The position numbers and the translations under genes were made by a program. Below are positions 26,527-36,239 of a stretch of 64,000 nucleotides of DNA, piece by piece. Where the stretch lies: assembly GCF_900148515.1 (NCBI RefSeq), contig NZ_FRXN01000002.1, positions 310,001-374,000 of the forward strand. Reading direction: 5' to 3'. The DNA comes from Algoriphagus zhangzhouensis. Its GTDB lineage: Bacteria; Bacteroidota; Bacteroidia; Cytophagales; Cyclobacteriaceae. Each line of letters opens with the position of its first letter. The first letter of the stretch is position 1. A model generated the notes under the pieces. It was not told the DNA's origin and searched no databases. It was given only the letters and a program-made list of their open reading frames with translations.

Positions 26527-28479
26527 ATGAGAAGTCTTCTGACATTCACCTTTTTGATTTTAATCCAATTTTCAACTTTTGGCCAAGGGCCTGGGCAACT
26601 TGATCGGAAAATTGAAGCTCTTCAAAATAAATTTGAAACAGCAAGTTCGGATTCTGTCAAAAAGGCAACGGTTGAGGAGTTGATGAAACAGAAGATCGAA
26701 AAAAGTCTCATCACTACAAATGTTGGAGACTATGCTAATGCCTATGTTGAATTTCGTCAATTATTCGAATTCTGGGGTTCTGATGAAGTAAAAGACCTTT
26801 TTAGCCATTCAGAAAGTGACGAGAAAGAATATCAAAGTATTCTTTCCACTTTGATATTCAACTACGGTCATTTGATGGGTGTCACTGGCAATATCAATGA
26901 ACAACTCATCCAATATAGAAGGGCATTTCGGATAGCAAGAAAAGAGAGAGATTTTCAAAACATGGTATTTGCTATTTCTGGAATGGCCATGATCCATCTT
27001 TCCAATGGAGAAATCGACTCCGCCAAGAATAAGATGGAAAGGTTTTCATCCATTCCAGCAGAATTCTATACTGATAAAAACTCTTCTGATATTCTTTTCC
27101 TTGAGGGCATGATCAAAATCCGAACTGAGGATGCTGAAGGTGCCAAGGAATCCTTTGAAAAAGGACTTCAAGTTGCAAAAAAAGAATCCTATATCGTTGG
27201 GCTCACCACCAATAGCATTGGGCTATCCAAGGCCTATACAGCTTTGGATGCAAAAGATTCCAGTCTCTATTATGGCCTTCAGACACTGAGATACCTTCGG
27301 AGAATCCGGGAGATCCAATTATTCAGAATGGACATTTCGACTGCCTACGAAAATTTATTTGAACATTTTTCACATTTCAATCAACCCGACAGTGCCTATA
27401 AATACCTGGAGTTGGCATTTTATGAGAAAAGGAAGTTTACAGAGCAAAACATAAAAAATCTTGCTGCTTTTCAGGAAGTTTTGTTGGAAAGAGAAAAAAA
27501 ACTAAGCACAATAGAAACTGAGAAGCTTGAGCTACAAAATCAATATCGCACCAATTTCCTCCTTACCATTTTGGCTGTTTTAATGTTGCTCGGTGGAATC
27601 TTGATTTATAGTTACAGGCAAAAAAACAAGGACAATAAACTCCTCGCCATGCAGAAAGAGGAAATCCAATCAACATTGGAACAACTGAAATCAACCCAGG
27701 CTCAGCTGATTCAATCAGAAAAGATGGCCTCCCTCGGTGAACTCACAGCCGGGATAGCTCATGAAATTCAAAACCCACTCAATTTTGTCAATAACTTTTC
27801 TGAACTCAGCTCTGAACTGATTGATGAAATGAATGAGGAAATCGAAAGTGGAGATATGGAAGAGGTCAAAGCCATTTCTCAAGATCTCAAAGAAAACCTC
27901 AAAAAAATCAATAACCACGGAAAAAGAGCCGGTTCAATTATTCGTGGGATGTTGGAACACAGCCGCAAATCAGATGGCCACAAAGAGCTTACTGACATCA
28001 ATAAATTAGTAGACGAAAGCTTAAGGCTGAGTTTTCATGGACTCCGTGCTAAAGATAAAGATTTCAATGCTGGTTATAAATTGAACCTAGATCCGGATTT
28101 GCCCCAACTGAATGTCATCAGTCAGGATCTCAGTCGGGTTTTGCTCAATTTGATCAACAATGCATTTTATGCAACTACTCAAAAGTCGAAAAATGAGAAT
28201 GGAGATTATCAACCAGAAGTAATAGTTACAACCAAAAAGGTCACTTCGGGGGTGCAAATTTCAGTAAAGGACAATGGAAGCGGGATTCCTGACTCTATCA
28301 AAGAAAAAATCTTCCAACCATTTTTTACAACCAAACCAACTGGTGAAGGGACTGGGTTAGGATTAAGCCTAAGCTATGATATCATAACAAAGGGTCATGG
28401 AGGAGAGATAAAAGTGCTAAGTCAAGAAGGGCAATGGACTGAATTTTTAATCCTGATCCCAGACACTTCAAAGGCATAA
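26527..28479 (+). CDS. TPR-domain sensor histidine kinase
   Basis: 650 residues. Signal peptide (about 1-20), periplasmic helical TPR-like region (about 25-320), coiled coil, one transmembrane helix ([20 protein letters not shown], about 345-365), second coiled coil, HisKA with phospho-acceptor His about 412 in [20 protein letters not shown], and a HATPase_c domain with the N box ([11 protein letters not shown]), [10 protein letters not shown] and [12 protein letters not shown]. There is no receiver domain. The HisKA core is nearly identical to that of the other kinases in this window, so it may share a response regulator with them, possibly those at 51270 and 51669 (inference). Confidence 0.93.
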   Translation: MRSLLTFTFLILIQFSTFGQGPGQLDRKIEALQNKFETASSDSVKKATVEELMKQKIEKSLITTNVGDYANAYVEFRQLFEFWGSDEVKDLFSHSESDEKEYQSILSTLIFNYGHLMGVTGNINEQLIQYRRAFRIARKERDFQNMVFAISGMAMIHLSNGEIDSAKNKMERFSSIPAEFYTDKNSSDILFLEGMIKIRTEDAEGAKESFEKGLQVAKKESYIVGLTTNSIGLSKAYTALDAKDSSLYYGLQTLRYLRRIREIQLFRMDISTAYENLFEHFSHFNQPDSAYKYLELAFYEKRKFTEQNIKNLAAFQEVLLEREKKLSTIETEKLELQNQYRTNFLLTILAVLMLLGGILIYSYRQKNKDNKLLAMQKEEIQSTLEQLKSTQAQLIQSEKMASLGELTAGIAHEIQNPLNFVNNFSELSSELIDEMNEEIESGDMEEVKAISQDLKENLKKINNHGKRAGSIIRGMLEHSRKSDGHKELTDINKLVDESLRLSFHGLRAKDKDFNAGYKLNLDPDLPQLNVISQDLSRVLLNLINNAFYATTQKSKNENGDYQPEVIVTTKKVTSGVQISVKDNGSGIPDSIKEKIFQPFFTTKPTGEGTGLGLSLSYDIITKGHGGEIKVLSQEGQWTEFLILIPDTSKA

Positions 28480-28747
28480 AACACAATACAAACTGCAAAA
28501 AAATTACCACATCCCGTTATTTTTCAAGCATTTAAATCGTCTTAGTTGAAATAGATTTTGTATTTTGTTTTCACCAAGCAGATTACAACCAACTAAAATC
28601 CGAAAACAAGCCTTCACTTAGTTCTGATAGACTTTTTTCAAAGATTACCACGAGTTTCAATTATTCTGATTTTTCACTAGATCCTGGTGAAGAGGCTTTT
28701 CCTGTTTTTTGAATTAGCCAATTCATCATATCTGCATCTATTTTAGA
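28480..28747. promoter_or_regulatory. Leader of the 28748 kinase with TTTTGTATTTTG element
   Basis: A 268-base spacer before the multi-module kinase. It holds GATTTTGTATTTTG at about 28554-28567, a motif that recurs before the MpaB-type gene (about 41267) and the 46231 kinase (about 45979). It is T-rich like Bacteroidota -7 regions but does not fit TAnnTTTG exactly, so it is only a promoter candidate. Confidence 0.25.
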
Positions 28748-31700
28748 ATGAGTCCAAACCCAAGGGAACGAGTACAAGAAGCACTGGATATTTATTACCG
28801 TTATTGGGAAAGGTATCTTACAGGAAATCAGGAAGAGTTTACGGAGCTCATTGATGACGCTTATGAATTGATAGGCACTTCCGAAAGCGAAATCTGTCAT
28901 AACAAGGCGGAAGGAATCGATTTTTTTAAGTCTCAAAAAGATGAGATCGTTGGAGTAACAGAGATGAGAAACAGAAAGGTTATCACTAAGGACCTTGAGA
29001 ATATGGTGCTCATTTTAGAAGACTGTGACCTTTATATTTTTTCTGAAACGGGGTGGTCCCTTTATTCAGCTCTCCGCTTATCTACACTAATGCGACTCAC
29101 GGACTCAGGCTGGAAAGTCTCTCAGCAGCATGGCTCTTTTCCAGATTATCGGGTACATGAAGGAGAGACACTGGCAATTGAAAAAATCACCAAAGAAAAC
29201 CTAGAGCTGAAAGATGCTGTCAAACGAAGAACCCTGGAGCTTGAATCCAAAAATCGGGAACTGGAGATTCAAAACTCTCTAGAGCGAATAAGGGGATTAG
29301 TAGCGGCTATGAAAAAGTCTCAGGACCTTTTGGAAATCATGGTGATAATGAGGAGTGAGTTTGTAGGTCTGGGCCATGAAGCGCATTATTTCTGGCATAT
29401 GCGATGGTTGCCTGAGAGATACGAAAAAGCGATGACCTCTGGTGATGGTAGTCAAATCGGAATGGTAATGACCTTACCTAGGCAGATCCATGGCGATATA
29501 CTAGAAGTTGCTGAATGGGAAAAAGGAAGCGATCCAATCTTTGTGTTGGCGATGGATACAGAATCAGCAGTGGACTATGTTCATAAAATGGTCACTTGGG
29601 GCGATTTCGAAAAAATTGATCCACAGGCTCCGACCCTGGATGACATTCGTCATATAGGAGGACTAACCTTTGTGATGGCACGAACCTCCCATGGTGAAAT
29701 TGGCTATAGTCTTCCGGGAACGGTACCAAATCCTCCACAAGAAGACATGAATACTTTGGCTCGTTTTGCCAAGGTTTTTGACCTGGCCTATAAACGGTTT
29801 GAAGACTTAAGAAAAGCTGAAGAGCAAGCAAGAGAGGGGCAAATTGAAGTTGCTTTAGAGCGTGTGAGGACTTCTGCTATGGCAATGAGACATAGCGATG
29901 ATTTGGTAAACTGTACCAAGGTGGTTTTTGATGAACTTGAGAAACTTGAGCTCAATATGGAGAGGAGTGGTATAGGCATTTTCAACAAAGAAAACCAAGA
30001 CTGTCAGCTCTATACTACTGTAGTCAATCCGAAGGGAAAAAAGGAATTAAGTCTAGGAGTAACTTCATTGACCATCCATCCTATGCTCATTCAAACTTTT
30101 GAAGCATGGGAAAATCAAAAGGCATTGTCTTATACTTTAGAAGGAAAAGATCTTAAGGATTACTATGATATTGTATCACACAGTGATTTTATTCTCTCAG
30201 ATGAGGTTCTTAGAAAATCCTCCGCTCTATCAAGGGAGTATTATCATTATTCTCCATTTAGTGCTGGAGGCTTATACTTTTTCTCTGACGTTGAACCCAA
30301 TCCTGAAGACAAAAGGATATTAAAACGATTCGCAGAAGTTTTTGATCTCACTTATACCCGTTTCCTCGATTTACAAAAAGCTGAAGCGCAAGCTAGAGAA
30401 TCTCAAATTGAAGCCGCTTTAGAAAGGGTCCGAAGCCGCACCATGGCTATGCATCGAAGTGATGAATTGGAAGATGCCTCTGTTTTATTGGAAGAAGAAG
30501 TTAGAAAATTGGGAATCCAGACTTGGGGATGTGCTTTTCACATTTATGATGAAACATCCACTGACGATGTCCCTTGGGATTTAGAATGGTTTACCTCTGC
30601 GGGAGGCATGTTGCCATTTTATAAGACTCCAAGAGAGTATATGTTTCTCCGATATTATGAATACAGTAAAAAAGGGAAGCCTCTTTACATCGAGGAATTC
30701 GGCCCTGATGTAATAGAAAGCCATTACGATTATCTCAAATCTTTACCTGTATTAGGAGAGGCTTTAAAAGAGCTGTCAGCAAATGGAGTCCCTCTTCCTC
30801 CAAGACAATATGATCATGTTGCCTACTTTAAACATGGGCATTTATTGTTCATTACTTATGAGCCCGTTCCTGATGCTCATGATATTTTTATTCGCTTCGC
30901 AAAAGTCTTTGATCAAACCTATACCCGCTTCCTAGACTTACAAAAGGCTGAAGCGCAAGCAGAAGAAGCCCAAATAGAGTTGTCTCTCGAACGCATCAGA
31001 GCCCAAGTCACTGCCATGAGAGAATCTACAGACTTGTTTGATATAGTAGTAAACATGAGAAAGGAGTTTGTCTCACTAGGTCATGAAGCGGATTATTTCT
31101 GGCATATGAGATGGCTAGAGAAGTCCTATGAAATGTCTATGACTTCAGAAGATGGGAATCGTATCGGGATGGTCATTTCCTTACCAAAACAAGTTCATGA
31201 AAGTTATCCTGAATTAGCTAATTGGGAAACCGGAAATAAACCAAGCTATGTGATGGCGCTCAATGGCGAGGAAGCTTGGAGGTACCTTGAAAATATGAAT
31301 ACCCACGGTCACTATGAGCAAGCAGACCCCAACGCACCTACCAAAGATGAAATTCTTCAAATTGGGGGACTCACATTTATACTTGCCCGAACCAGTCATG
31401 GTGAGATTGGATTTAGTTTGGCTGGTGAGATACCAAATCCACCTCAAGAATCTATCGACACTTTAGTTCGATTTGCCGGGGTATTTGATCTGGCCTACAA
31501 ACGTTTTGAGGATTTAAAAAAAGCAGAAGCAAATGCACAGAAAGCAGCGAAAGACTTAATTGTAATCAAAGAAGCCAAGAAAAAAGCAGAAAAGGCTTTA
31601 ATAGAACTCAAGGCAGCTCAGGAGCAACTCATTCAGCAAGAAAAGCTCGCCAGCTTAGGACAATTGACTGCGGGAATTGCTCACGAGATCAAAAACCCAC

Positions 31701-32407
31701 TGAACTTTGTCAACAATTTTTCGGAGCTCAGCACAGAGCTAATTGATGAAGTTTTTGATGAGTTGGGAAACCTAGAATCCTCAGACACCAAAGAGGAAAT
31801 CATAGCAATTTTGGAAGATGTCAAAAGCAATTTGGTGAAAGTTCATGAGCATGGATCCCGAGCAGATAGCATCGTCAAATCCATGCTTCAACATAGTCGA
31901 TCCTCTGGCACCAAGTTGGAATCCAAAGAGATCAATCCAATTATCAAGGAATTTGTAAACCTGGCTTTTCACGGCATGAGAGCGGGAAAAAACCCAATAA
32001 ATGTTACGATTGATTTGCAGTTGGATGAGCATGTGGGAGAGCTTCAAATTATCTCCGAAGATTTTTCAAGAGTGATTTTAAACCTCTGCAACAACGCCTT
32101 TGACGCGATGCGAGACAAGCTGAATTCGGTAGGAGCAAGCAATTATGAGGCAAAGCTTAGAGTGATCACCAAGGCTTCAAAAAATGCCATTCAAATTGAC
32201 ATTCAAGACAATGGCCCCGGTATCCCCAAAGAGATTCGAGACAAGGTTTTACAGCCATTTTTCACCACCAAAAAAGGAACGGAAGGAACAGGATTGGGGC
32301 TTTCCATTTCACACGACATCATCAAAGCCCATGGTGGAGAGATCAAAATTAAATCATCAGAGGAAGGCAAGGGCACTACTTTTCACTTATTGTTTCCCAA
32401 AACATAA
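28748..32407 (+). CDS. Cytoplasmic histidine kinase with NTF2-like domain and four tandem sensory modules
   Basis: 1219 residues, no signal peptide or transmembrane helix. An N-terminal SnoaL/NTF2-like domain (about 1-135) leads into a coiled coil. Four sensory modules of about 190 residues follow, each opened by a heptad-like linker: SLERIRGLVAAM (177), ALERVRTSAMAM (369), ALERVRSRTMAM (556) and SLERIRAQVTAM (745). Modules 1 and 4 are close copies (SEFVGLGHEAHYFWHMRWL against KEFVSLGHEADYFWHMRWL); modules 2 and 3 are diverged. Then come a coiled coil, HisKA with His about 979 in GIAHEIKNPLNF, and HATPase_c with DNGPGIPKEI and GTGLGLSISHDI. The ligands are unknown. The next kinase begins six bases downstream, so the two are probably co-transcribed. 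Confidence 0.9.
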   Translation: MSPNPRERVQEALDIYYRYWERYLTGNQEEFTELIDDAYELIGTSESEICHNKAEGIDFFKSQKDEIVGVTEMRNRKVITKDLENMVLILEDCDLYIFSETGWSLYSALRLSTLMRLTDSGWKVSQQHGSFPDYRVHEGETLAIEKITKENLELKDAVKRRTLELESKNRELEIQNSLERIRGLVAAMKKSQDLLEIMVIMRSEFVGLGHEAHYFWHMRWLPERYEKAMTSGDGSQIGMVMTLPRQIHGDILEVAEWEKGSDPIFVLAMDTESAVDYVHKMVTWGDFEKIDPQAPTLDDIRHIGGLTFVMARTSHGEIGYSLPGTVPNPPQEDMNTLARFAKVFDLAYKRFEDLRKAEEQAREGQIEVALERVRTSAMAMRHSDDLVNCTKVVFDELEKLELNMERSGIGIFNKENQDCQLYTTVVNPKGKKELSLGVTSLTIHPMLIQTFEAWENQKALSYTLEGKDLKDYYDIVSHSDFILSDEVLRKSSALSREYYHYSPFSAGGLYFFSDVEPNPEDKRILKRFAEVFDLTYTRFLDLQKAEAQARESQIEAALERVRSRTMAMHRSDELEDASVLLEEEVRKLGIQTWGCAFHIYDETSTDDVPWDLEWFTSAGGMLPFYKTPREYMFLRYYEYSKKGKPLYIEEFGPDVIESHYDYLKSLPVLGEALKELSANGVPLPPRQYDHVAYFKHGHLLFITYEPVPDAHDIFIRFAKVFDQTYTRFLDLQKAEAQAEEAQIELSLERIRAQVTAMRESTDLFDIVVNMRKEFVSLGHEADYFWHMRWLEKSYEMSMTSEDGNRIGMVISLPKQVHESYPELANWETGNKPSYVMALNGEEAWRYLENMNTHGHYEQADPNAPTKDEILQIGGLTFILARTSHGEIGFSLAGEIPNPPQESIDTLVRFAGVFDLAYKRFEDLKKAEANAQKAAKDLIVIKEAKKKAEKALIELKAAQEQLIQQEKLASLGQLTAGIAHEIKNPLNFVNNFSELSTELIDEVFDELGNLESSDTKEEIIAILEDVKSNLVKVHEHGSRADSIVKSMLQHSRSSGTKLESKEINPIIKEFVNLAFHGMRAGKNPINVTIDLQLDEHVGELQIISEDFSRVILNLCNNAFDAMRDKLNSVGASNYEAKLRVITKASKNAIQIDIQDNGPGIPKEIRDKVLQPFFTTKKGTEGTGLGLSISHDIIKAHGGEIKIKSSEEGKGTTFHLLFPKT

Positions 32408-32413
32408 TCAACC

Positions 32414-35400
32414 ATGAAAAAATACCTTCTAACTATTATTTGTTTGGGATTTGTATTTGCAAAAGCCTCGAAGGCTTTTTCCCAAGAGATCCAACTGGAG
32501 ACCATTTCGATTTCCAACGGGCTTGCATCCCAACAAGTGATGGCTATCAAACAGGATCGTTTTGGACTACTTTGGTTTGGCACTTCAAATGGGCTTCAGC
32601 GCTTTGATGGCTACAATTGGAAGACCTATAGAAATATCATAGGCAACCCGAACAGCATCCAAAACAACATTATCTATGATATTGAGGAAGATTCCTTGCA
32701 AAACTTATGGCTTGGTAATCACCTAGGAATTACCTATTTCGATCGAGCAAAAAACACATTTAAGAATTATAATCTTGACTATACTTTTCAAGCCGTCGGA
32801 ATTGGGCGAACCATACAGGTACTTCAAGATTCTCAAGGACGAGTATGGGCTGCCAATTTGGGAATGGGAATCCTACAATTTAACCCAGAAACTGATGTTT
32901 GGGAGACAGCCGCCTATGCCAATATCAATGGAAAACCGGCAATACACTCCTCTCTTTCTGTGTTTGTTTATGAGGACAAAAAAGGCGGAATATGGGGAGG
33001 CTCTACTGTGTATGGATTGATGCATCTACCGAAGGGAGCTTCTGAATTCAGCGTGGTCAAATTCGATAGTGAAAACACCTTTAACAGCGGCGAAAATAGC
33101 ATTTCCGAGATTTATGAGGATAAAGATGGCATATTCTGGATCACTAGCCTGCAAGGTGTATACAAATATGATGTATTAAAAAATTCTCTTCGAGAAATCA
33201 TATCCTATGAAGTGGGCCATGAAGACATTGCCACCTATTTAAACTCTATTCTGGAGGACCCCGATGGCAATATTTGGATCCTCAACAATTTTCGAGGCGT
33301 ACTCAAATTCGAAGGCAATAGTGATCAATACACCGAAGTGTTGATTCCAGGTAACCGAAAGATGAATTCAGGAAATTGGACCCATAGATTCACCGAAATG
33401 ATAATCGATCGTAGTGGGATTTTTTGGTTTGGTTCTTATTCCAATGGACTTTTCAAATATGACCCAGTCAATCAACCCTTTAAATACTATGGACATGACC
33501 CGAAAAACCCAAAATCATTGAGCTCAGGAGGTACTTTCGGAATATTTGCATCCCAAATCAATCCGGGGAAAGTCTTTATTGGAACGCGAGGAAATGGGTT
33601 GAATATTTTTAATGAATCTGATGAAAGTGTCGAAAAAGTAAATTTCTCCAGCTCCAATGACATGTTTGGCGGTTCGGCAAGATCCATATATGAACAAGCC
33701 GACGGTACACTTTGGGTAGGCACCTGGGGTGATGGATTGATCAAGATGGACTCAAGCTACCAAGTACTCAACCGGTACAAGCGAAACCCCGATGGATTAA
33801 ATCAAGGTTTACCCAATGACCAAGTCAGGGTCATTCGGGAGGATAAACAAGGAAACATATGGATTGGAACCAATGGAGGACTAACCGTACTTAACCCCAA
33901 TACTGAAAGTTTTACCCAGATCATCAGTCAACACAATCAAACCTACTCTGATGAAATCCTGAAACAAATAAAAACCTGGTTGGAAAATGGACAGGAAATA
34001 GCCAGTATCAAACAAGTGAGTCAAAGCGAGGAACTCACCCAAGGATTTGAAATTACTGAAAAAGGCTCCTATTATTTGGTTACTGTAGGTGAAGGAGATG
34101 CAGCCAGCATGGCAGATTTTGGCTGGCTGGAAAATTCCTCTGGAGAAACTATCATCGGGATGGAGACCATGGACAACTCTTTATGGGCAGGAGGGGCTGT
34201 TAAAAACAGAATGTTGATCGCACCCATGGAATTGAATCCCGGGTCTTATTCTTTGCGGTACACTTCCGATGATAGTCATCACTTCGATAGTTGGAATTCT
34301 CCAGAGCCCACATTTTCATCTTTATACGGAATAGCCATATTTAAGCAAGACGAGGAAATAGAAAGCCAATCTACCATCGTAAATGTCAATGAGCAAAATT
34401 CCGAAATCATTATTCAGGATGCTAATATCACTGATATAGAAATCGGTGAAAAGTATATCTGGGTAGCCAGCTCCAATGCAGGCGTGACTCGAATTGACCC
34501 AGAAACCAACGCTGTGAAATATTATGAAAGTGACCCCTTGGACCCAACTACTTTGAGCAATATACAGGTATACGATGTACTGGAATTCAATGGACAACTT
34601 TGGATGGCTACCTATGGAGGCATAAATATTTTGGATATAGACTCAGACGAAATCAATTATTATACTGAACAAGACGGACTACCTTCCAATTTTATTGAAA
34701 CAGTTTTGCCAGGTGAAAATGGGGAAATGTGGTTCTCAACCCAAAATGGGCTCATCCAAATGATTCGTAGTGAAGTCTTGGATAAAGTAACTTTCATCAA
34801 TTACAATGAGGATGATGGAATCGGAGGTGAATCCTTTATTTCCTTAGGCGCAGCTAAAACCCCCGATGGGAATTTTTATTTCGGAGGAGATCACGGGATC
34901 ACGACTTTTTCCATGGTTGCCACCAACAAGACTCCCCCATCTGTGATTATTTCCAACTTATTGCTTTCCAATCTTTCAGTTTACGATATGGGAGAAAATT
35001 CACCTTTGGAGGTAGATCTACTCTCTACAGATGCAATAGAACTGAAATTTGACCAGAATGATTTGAGCTTTGAGTTTGCGGCTCTACACTATGCCAATCC
35101 CAGCAAAAATCAATATGCTCACATGCTTGAAGGCTTGGACCAAGGCTGGATTTATGACAATCGAAACTTTGCCGCATACACCAATCTGGAACCCGGAACG
35201 TACACCTTCAAAGCCATCGCTTCTAATGCCTATGGCATATGGAATGAAGAAGGGAAAAGACTGCAAATCACCATCCTGCCTCCTTGGTGGAAAACCTGGT
35301 GGGCATATTTGATTTATCTAGCCCTCGTAATCGGAATTATTTTAGCCGTTTTTGCAATTTTCCGAAGGAGAATCCAGCTGAGGGAGCAAGAGAAAAACAG

Positions 35401-36232
35401 GTTAAAAGAACTCGCTCATGCAAAAGAAATAGAAAAAGCTTACGCTGATCTCAAGGCTACCCAAGCCCAACTTATTCAATCTGAAAAAATGGCCTCCCTG
35501 GGTGAGCTGACTGCTGGTATTGCTCATGAGATCCAGAATCCACTGAATTTTGTTAATAATTTTTCTGAGCTCAGTACTGAGTTACTGGATGAATTAAATG
35601 AAGAAGTAGAAAAAGGCGATTTGTCCGAAGTGAAATCTATCTCTGAAGATCTGAAACAAAACTTGCTCAAGATCAATCATCACGGTCGGAGAGCAGGCTT
35701 GATAGTCAGGGGAATGTTGGAGCATAGCCGCTCCAGCACCGGAGAAAAAAAACTTACCAATCTCAATGCTTTAGTAGATGAGTTTTTGCGTCTTTCCTAC
35801 CATGGTCTGCGAGCCAAAGACAAATCTTTCAACTCCAAATTCACCATAGACCAAGACTCCACTATTCCAAAAGTTCAGGTGGCTGCTCAGGACATCGGAA
35901 GGGTAATTTTGAATTTAGTCAACAATGCCTTTTATGCAGTCAATGAGAAAACCAAAACGGCAGGAGAAGATTACCAACCTGAAGTAATTGTATCTACCAA
36001 AAAGACAGAATCAGGAATAGAAATTTCTGTAGCAGACAATGGCTCAGGTATACCTGATTCCATCAAAGAAAAAATCTTTCAACCCTTCTTCACCACCAAG
36101 CCCACTGGTTCTGGAACAGGATTGGGATTAAGCTTGAGCTATGACATTGTGAAAGCACATGGTGGAGAGATCAAAATAGATTCTGAGGAAGGCAAAGGGA
36201 CTACTTTCATCATCCAATTACCACTGAATTAG
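32414..36232 (+). CDS. Reg_prop / Y_Y_Y beta-propeller sensor histidine kinase
   Basis: 1272 residues. Signal peptide (about 1-24), periplasmic two-component-regulator propellers of about 14 blades (FGLLWFGTSNGLQRFDGYNW and many similar), interrupted around residues 510-660 by a beta-sandwich-like insertion (MELNPGSYSLRYTSDDSHHF). Next are a Y_Y_Y domain (about 850-955), one transmembrane helix preceded by PPWWKTWW, a coiled coil, HisKA with His about 1038, and HATPase_c. Unlike classical hybrid HTCS proteins it has no receiver or AraC output domain. In HTCS systems such propellers sense polysaccharide fragments; the ligand here is unknown. It sits six bases after the previous kinase and eight before the next. 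Confidence 0.92.
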   Translation: MKKYLLTIICLGFVFAKASKAFSQEIQLETISISNGLASQQVMAIKQDRFGLLWFGTSNGLQRFDGYNWKTYRNIIGNPNSIQNNIIYDIEEDSLQNLWLGNHLGITYFDRAKNTFKNYNLDYTFQAVGIGRTIQVLQDSQGRVWAANLGMGILQFNPETDVWETAAYANINGKPAIHSSLSVFVYEDKKGGIWGGSTVYGLMHLPKGASEFSVVKFDSENTFNSGENSISEIYEDKDGIFWITSLQGVYKYDVLKNSLREIISYEVGHEDIATYLNSILEDPDGNIWILNNFRGVLKFEGNSDQYTEVLIPGNRKMNSGNWTHRFTEMIIDRSGIFWFGSYSNGLFKYDPVNQPFKYYGHDPKNPKSLSSGGTFGIFASQINPGKVFIGTRGNGLNIFNESDESVEKVNFSSSNDMFGGSARSIYEQADGTLWVGTWGDGLIKMDSSYQVLNRYKRNPDGLNQGLPNDQVRVIREDKQGNIWIGTNGGLTVLNPNTESFTQIISQHNQTYSDEILKQIKTWLENGQEIASIKQVSQSEELTQGFEITEKGSYYLVTVGEGDAASMADFGWLENSSGETIIGMETMDNSLWAGGAVKNRMLIAPMELNPGSYSLRYTSDDSHHFDSWNSPEPTFSSLYGIAIFKQDEEIESQSTIVNVNEQNSEIIIQDANITDIEIGEKYIWVASSNAGVTRIDPETNAVKYYESDPLDPTTLSNIQVYDVLEFNGQLWMATYGGINILDIDSDEINYYTEQDGLPSNFIETVLPGENGEMWFSTQNGLIQMIRSEVLDKVTFINYNEDDGIGGESFISLGAAKTPDGNFYFGGDHGITTFSMVATNKTPPSVIISNLLLSNLSVYDMGENSPLEVDLLSTDAIELKFDQNDLSFEFAALHYANPSKNQYAHMLEGLDQGWIYDNRNFAAYTNLEPGTYTFKAIASNAYGIWNEEGKRLQITILPPWWKTWWAYLIYLALVIGIILAVFAIFRRRIQLREQEKNRLKELAHAKEIEKAYADLKATQAQLIQSEKMASLGELTAGIAHEIQNPLNFVNNFSELSTELLDELNEEVEKGDLSEVKSISEDLKQNLLKINHHGRRAGLIVRGMLEHSRSSTGEKKLTNLNALVDEFLRLSYHGLRAKDKSFNSKFTIDQDSTIPKVQVAAQDIGRVILNLVNNAFYAVNEKTKTAGEDYQPEVIVSTKKTESGIEISVADNGSGIPDSIKEKIFQPFFTTKPTGSGTGLGLSLSYDIVKAHGGEIKIDSEEGKGTTFIIQLPLN

Positions 36233-36239
36233 ATAATTT

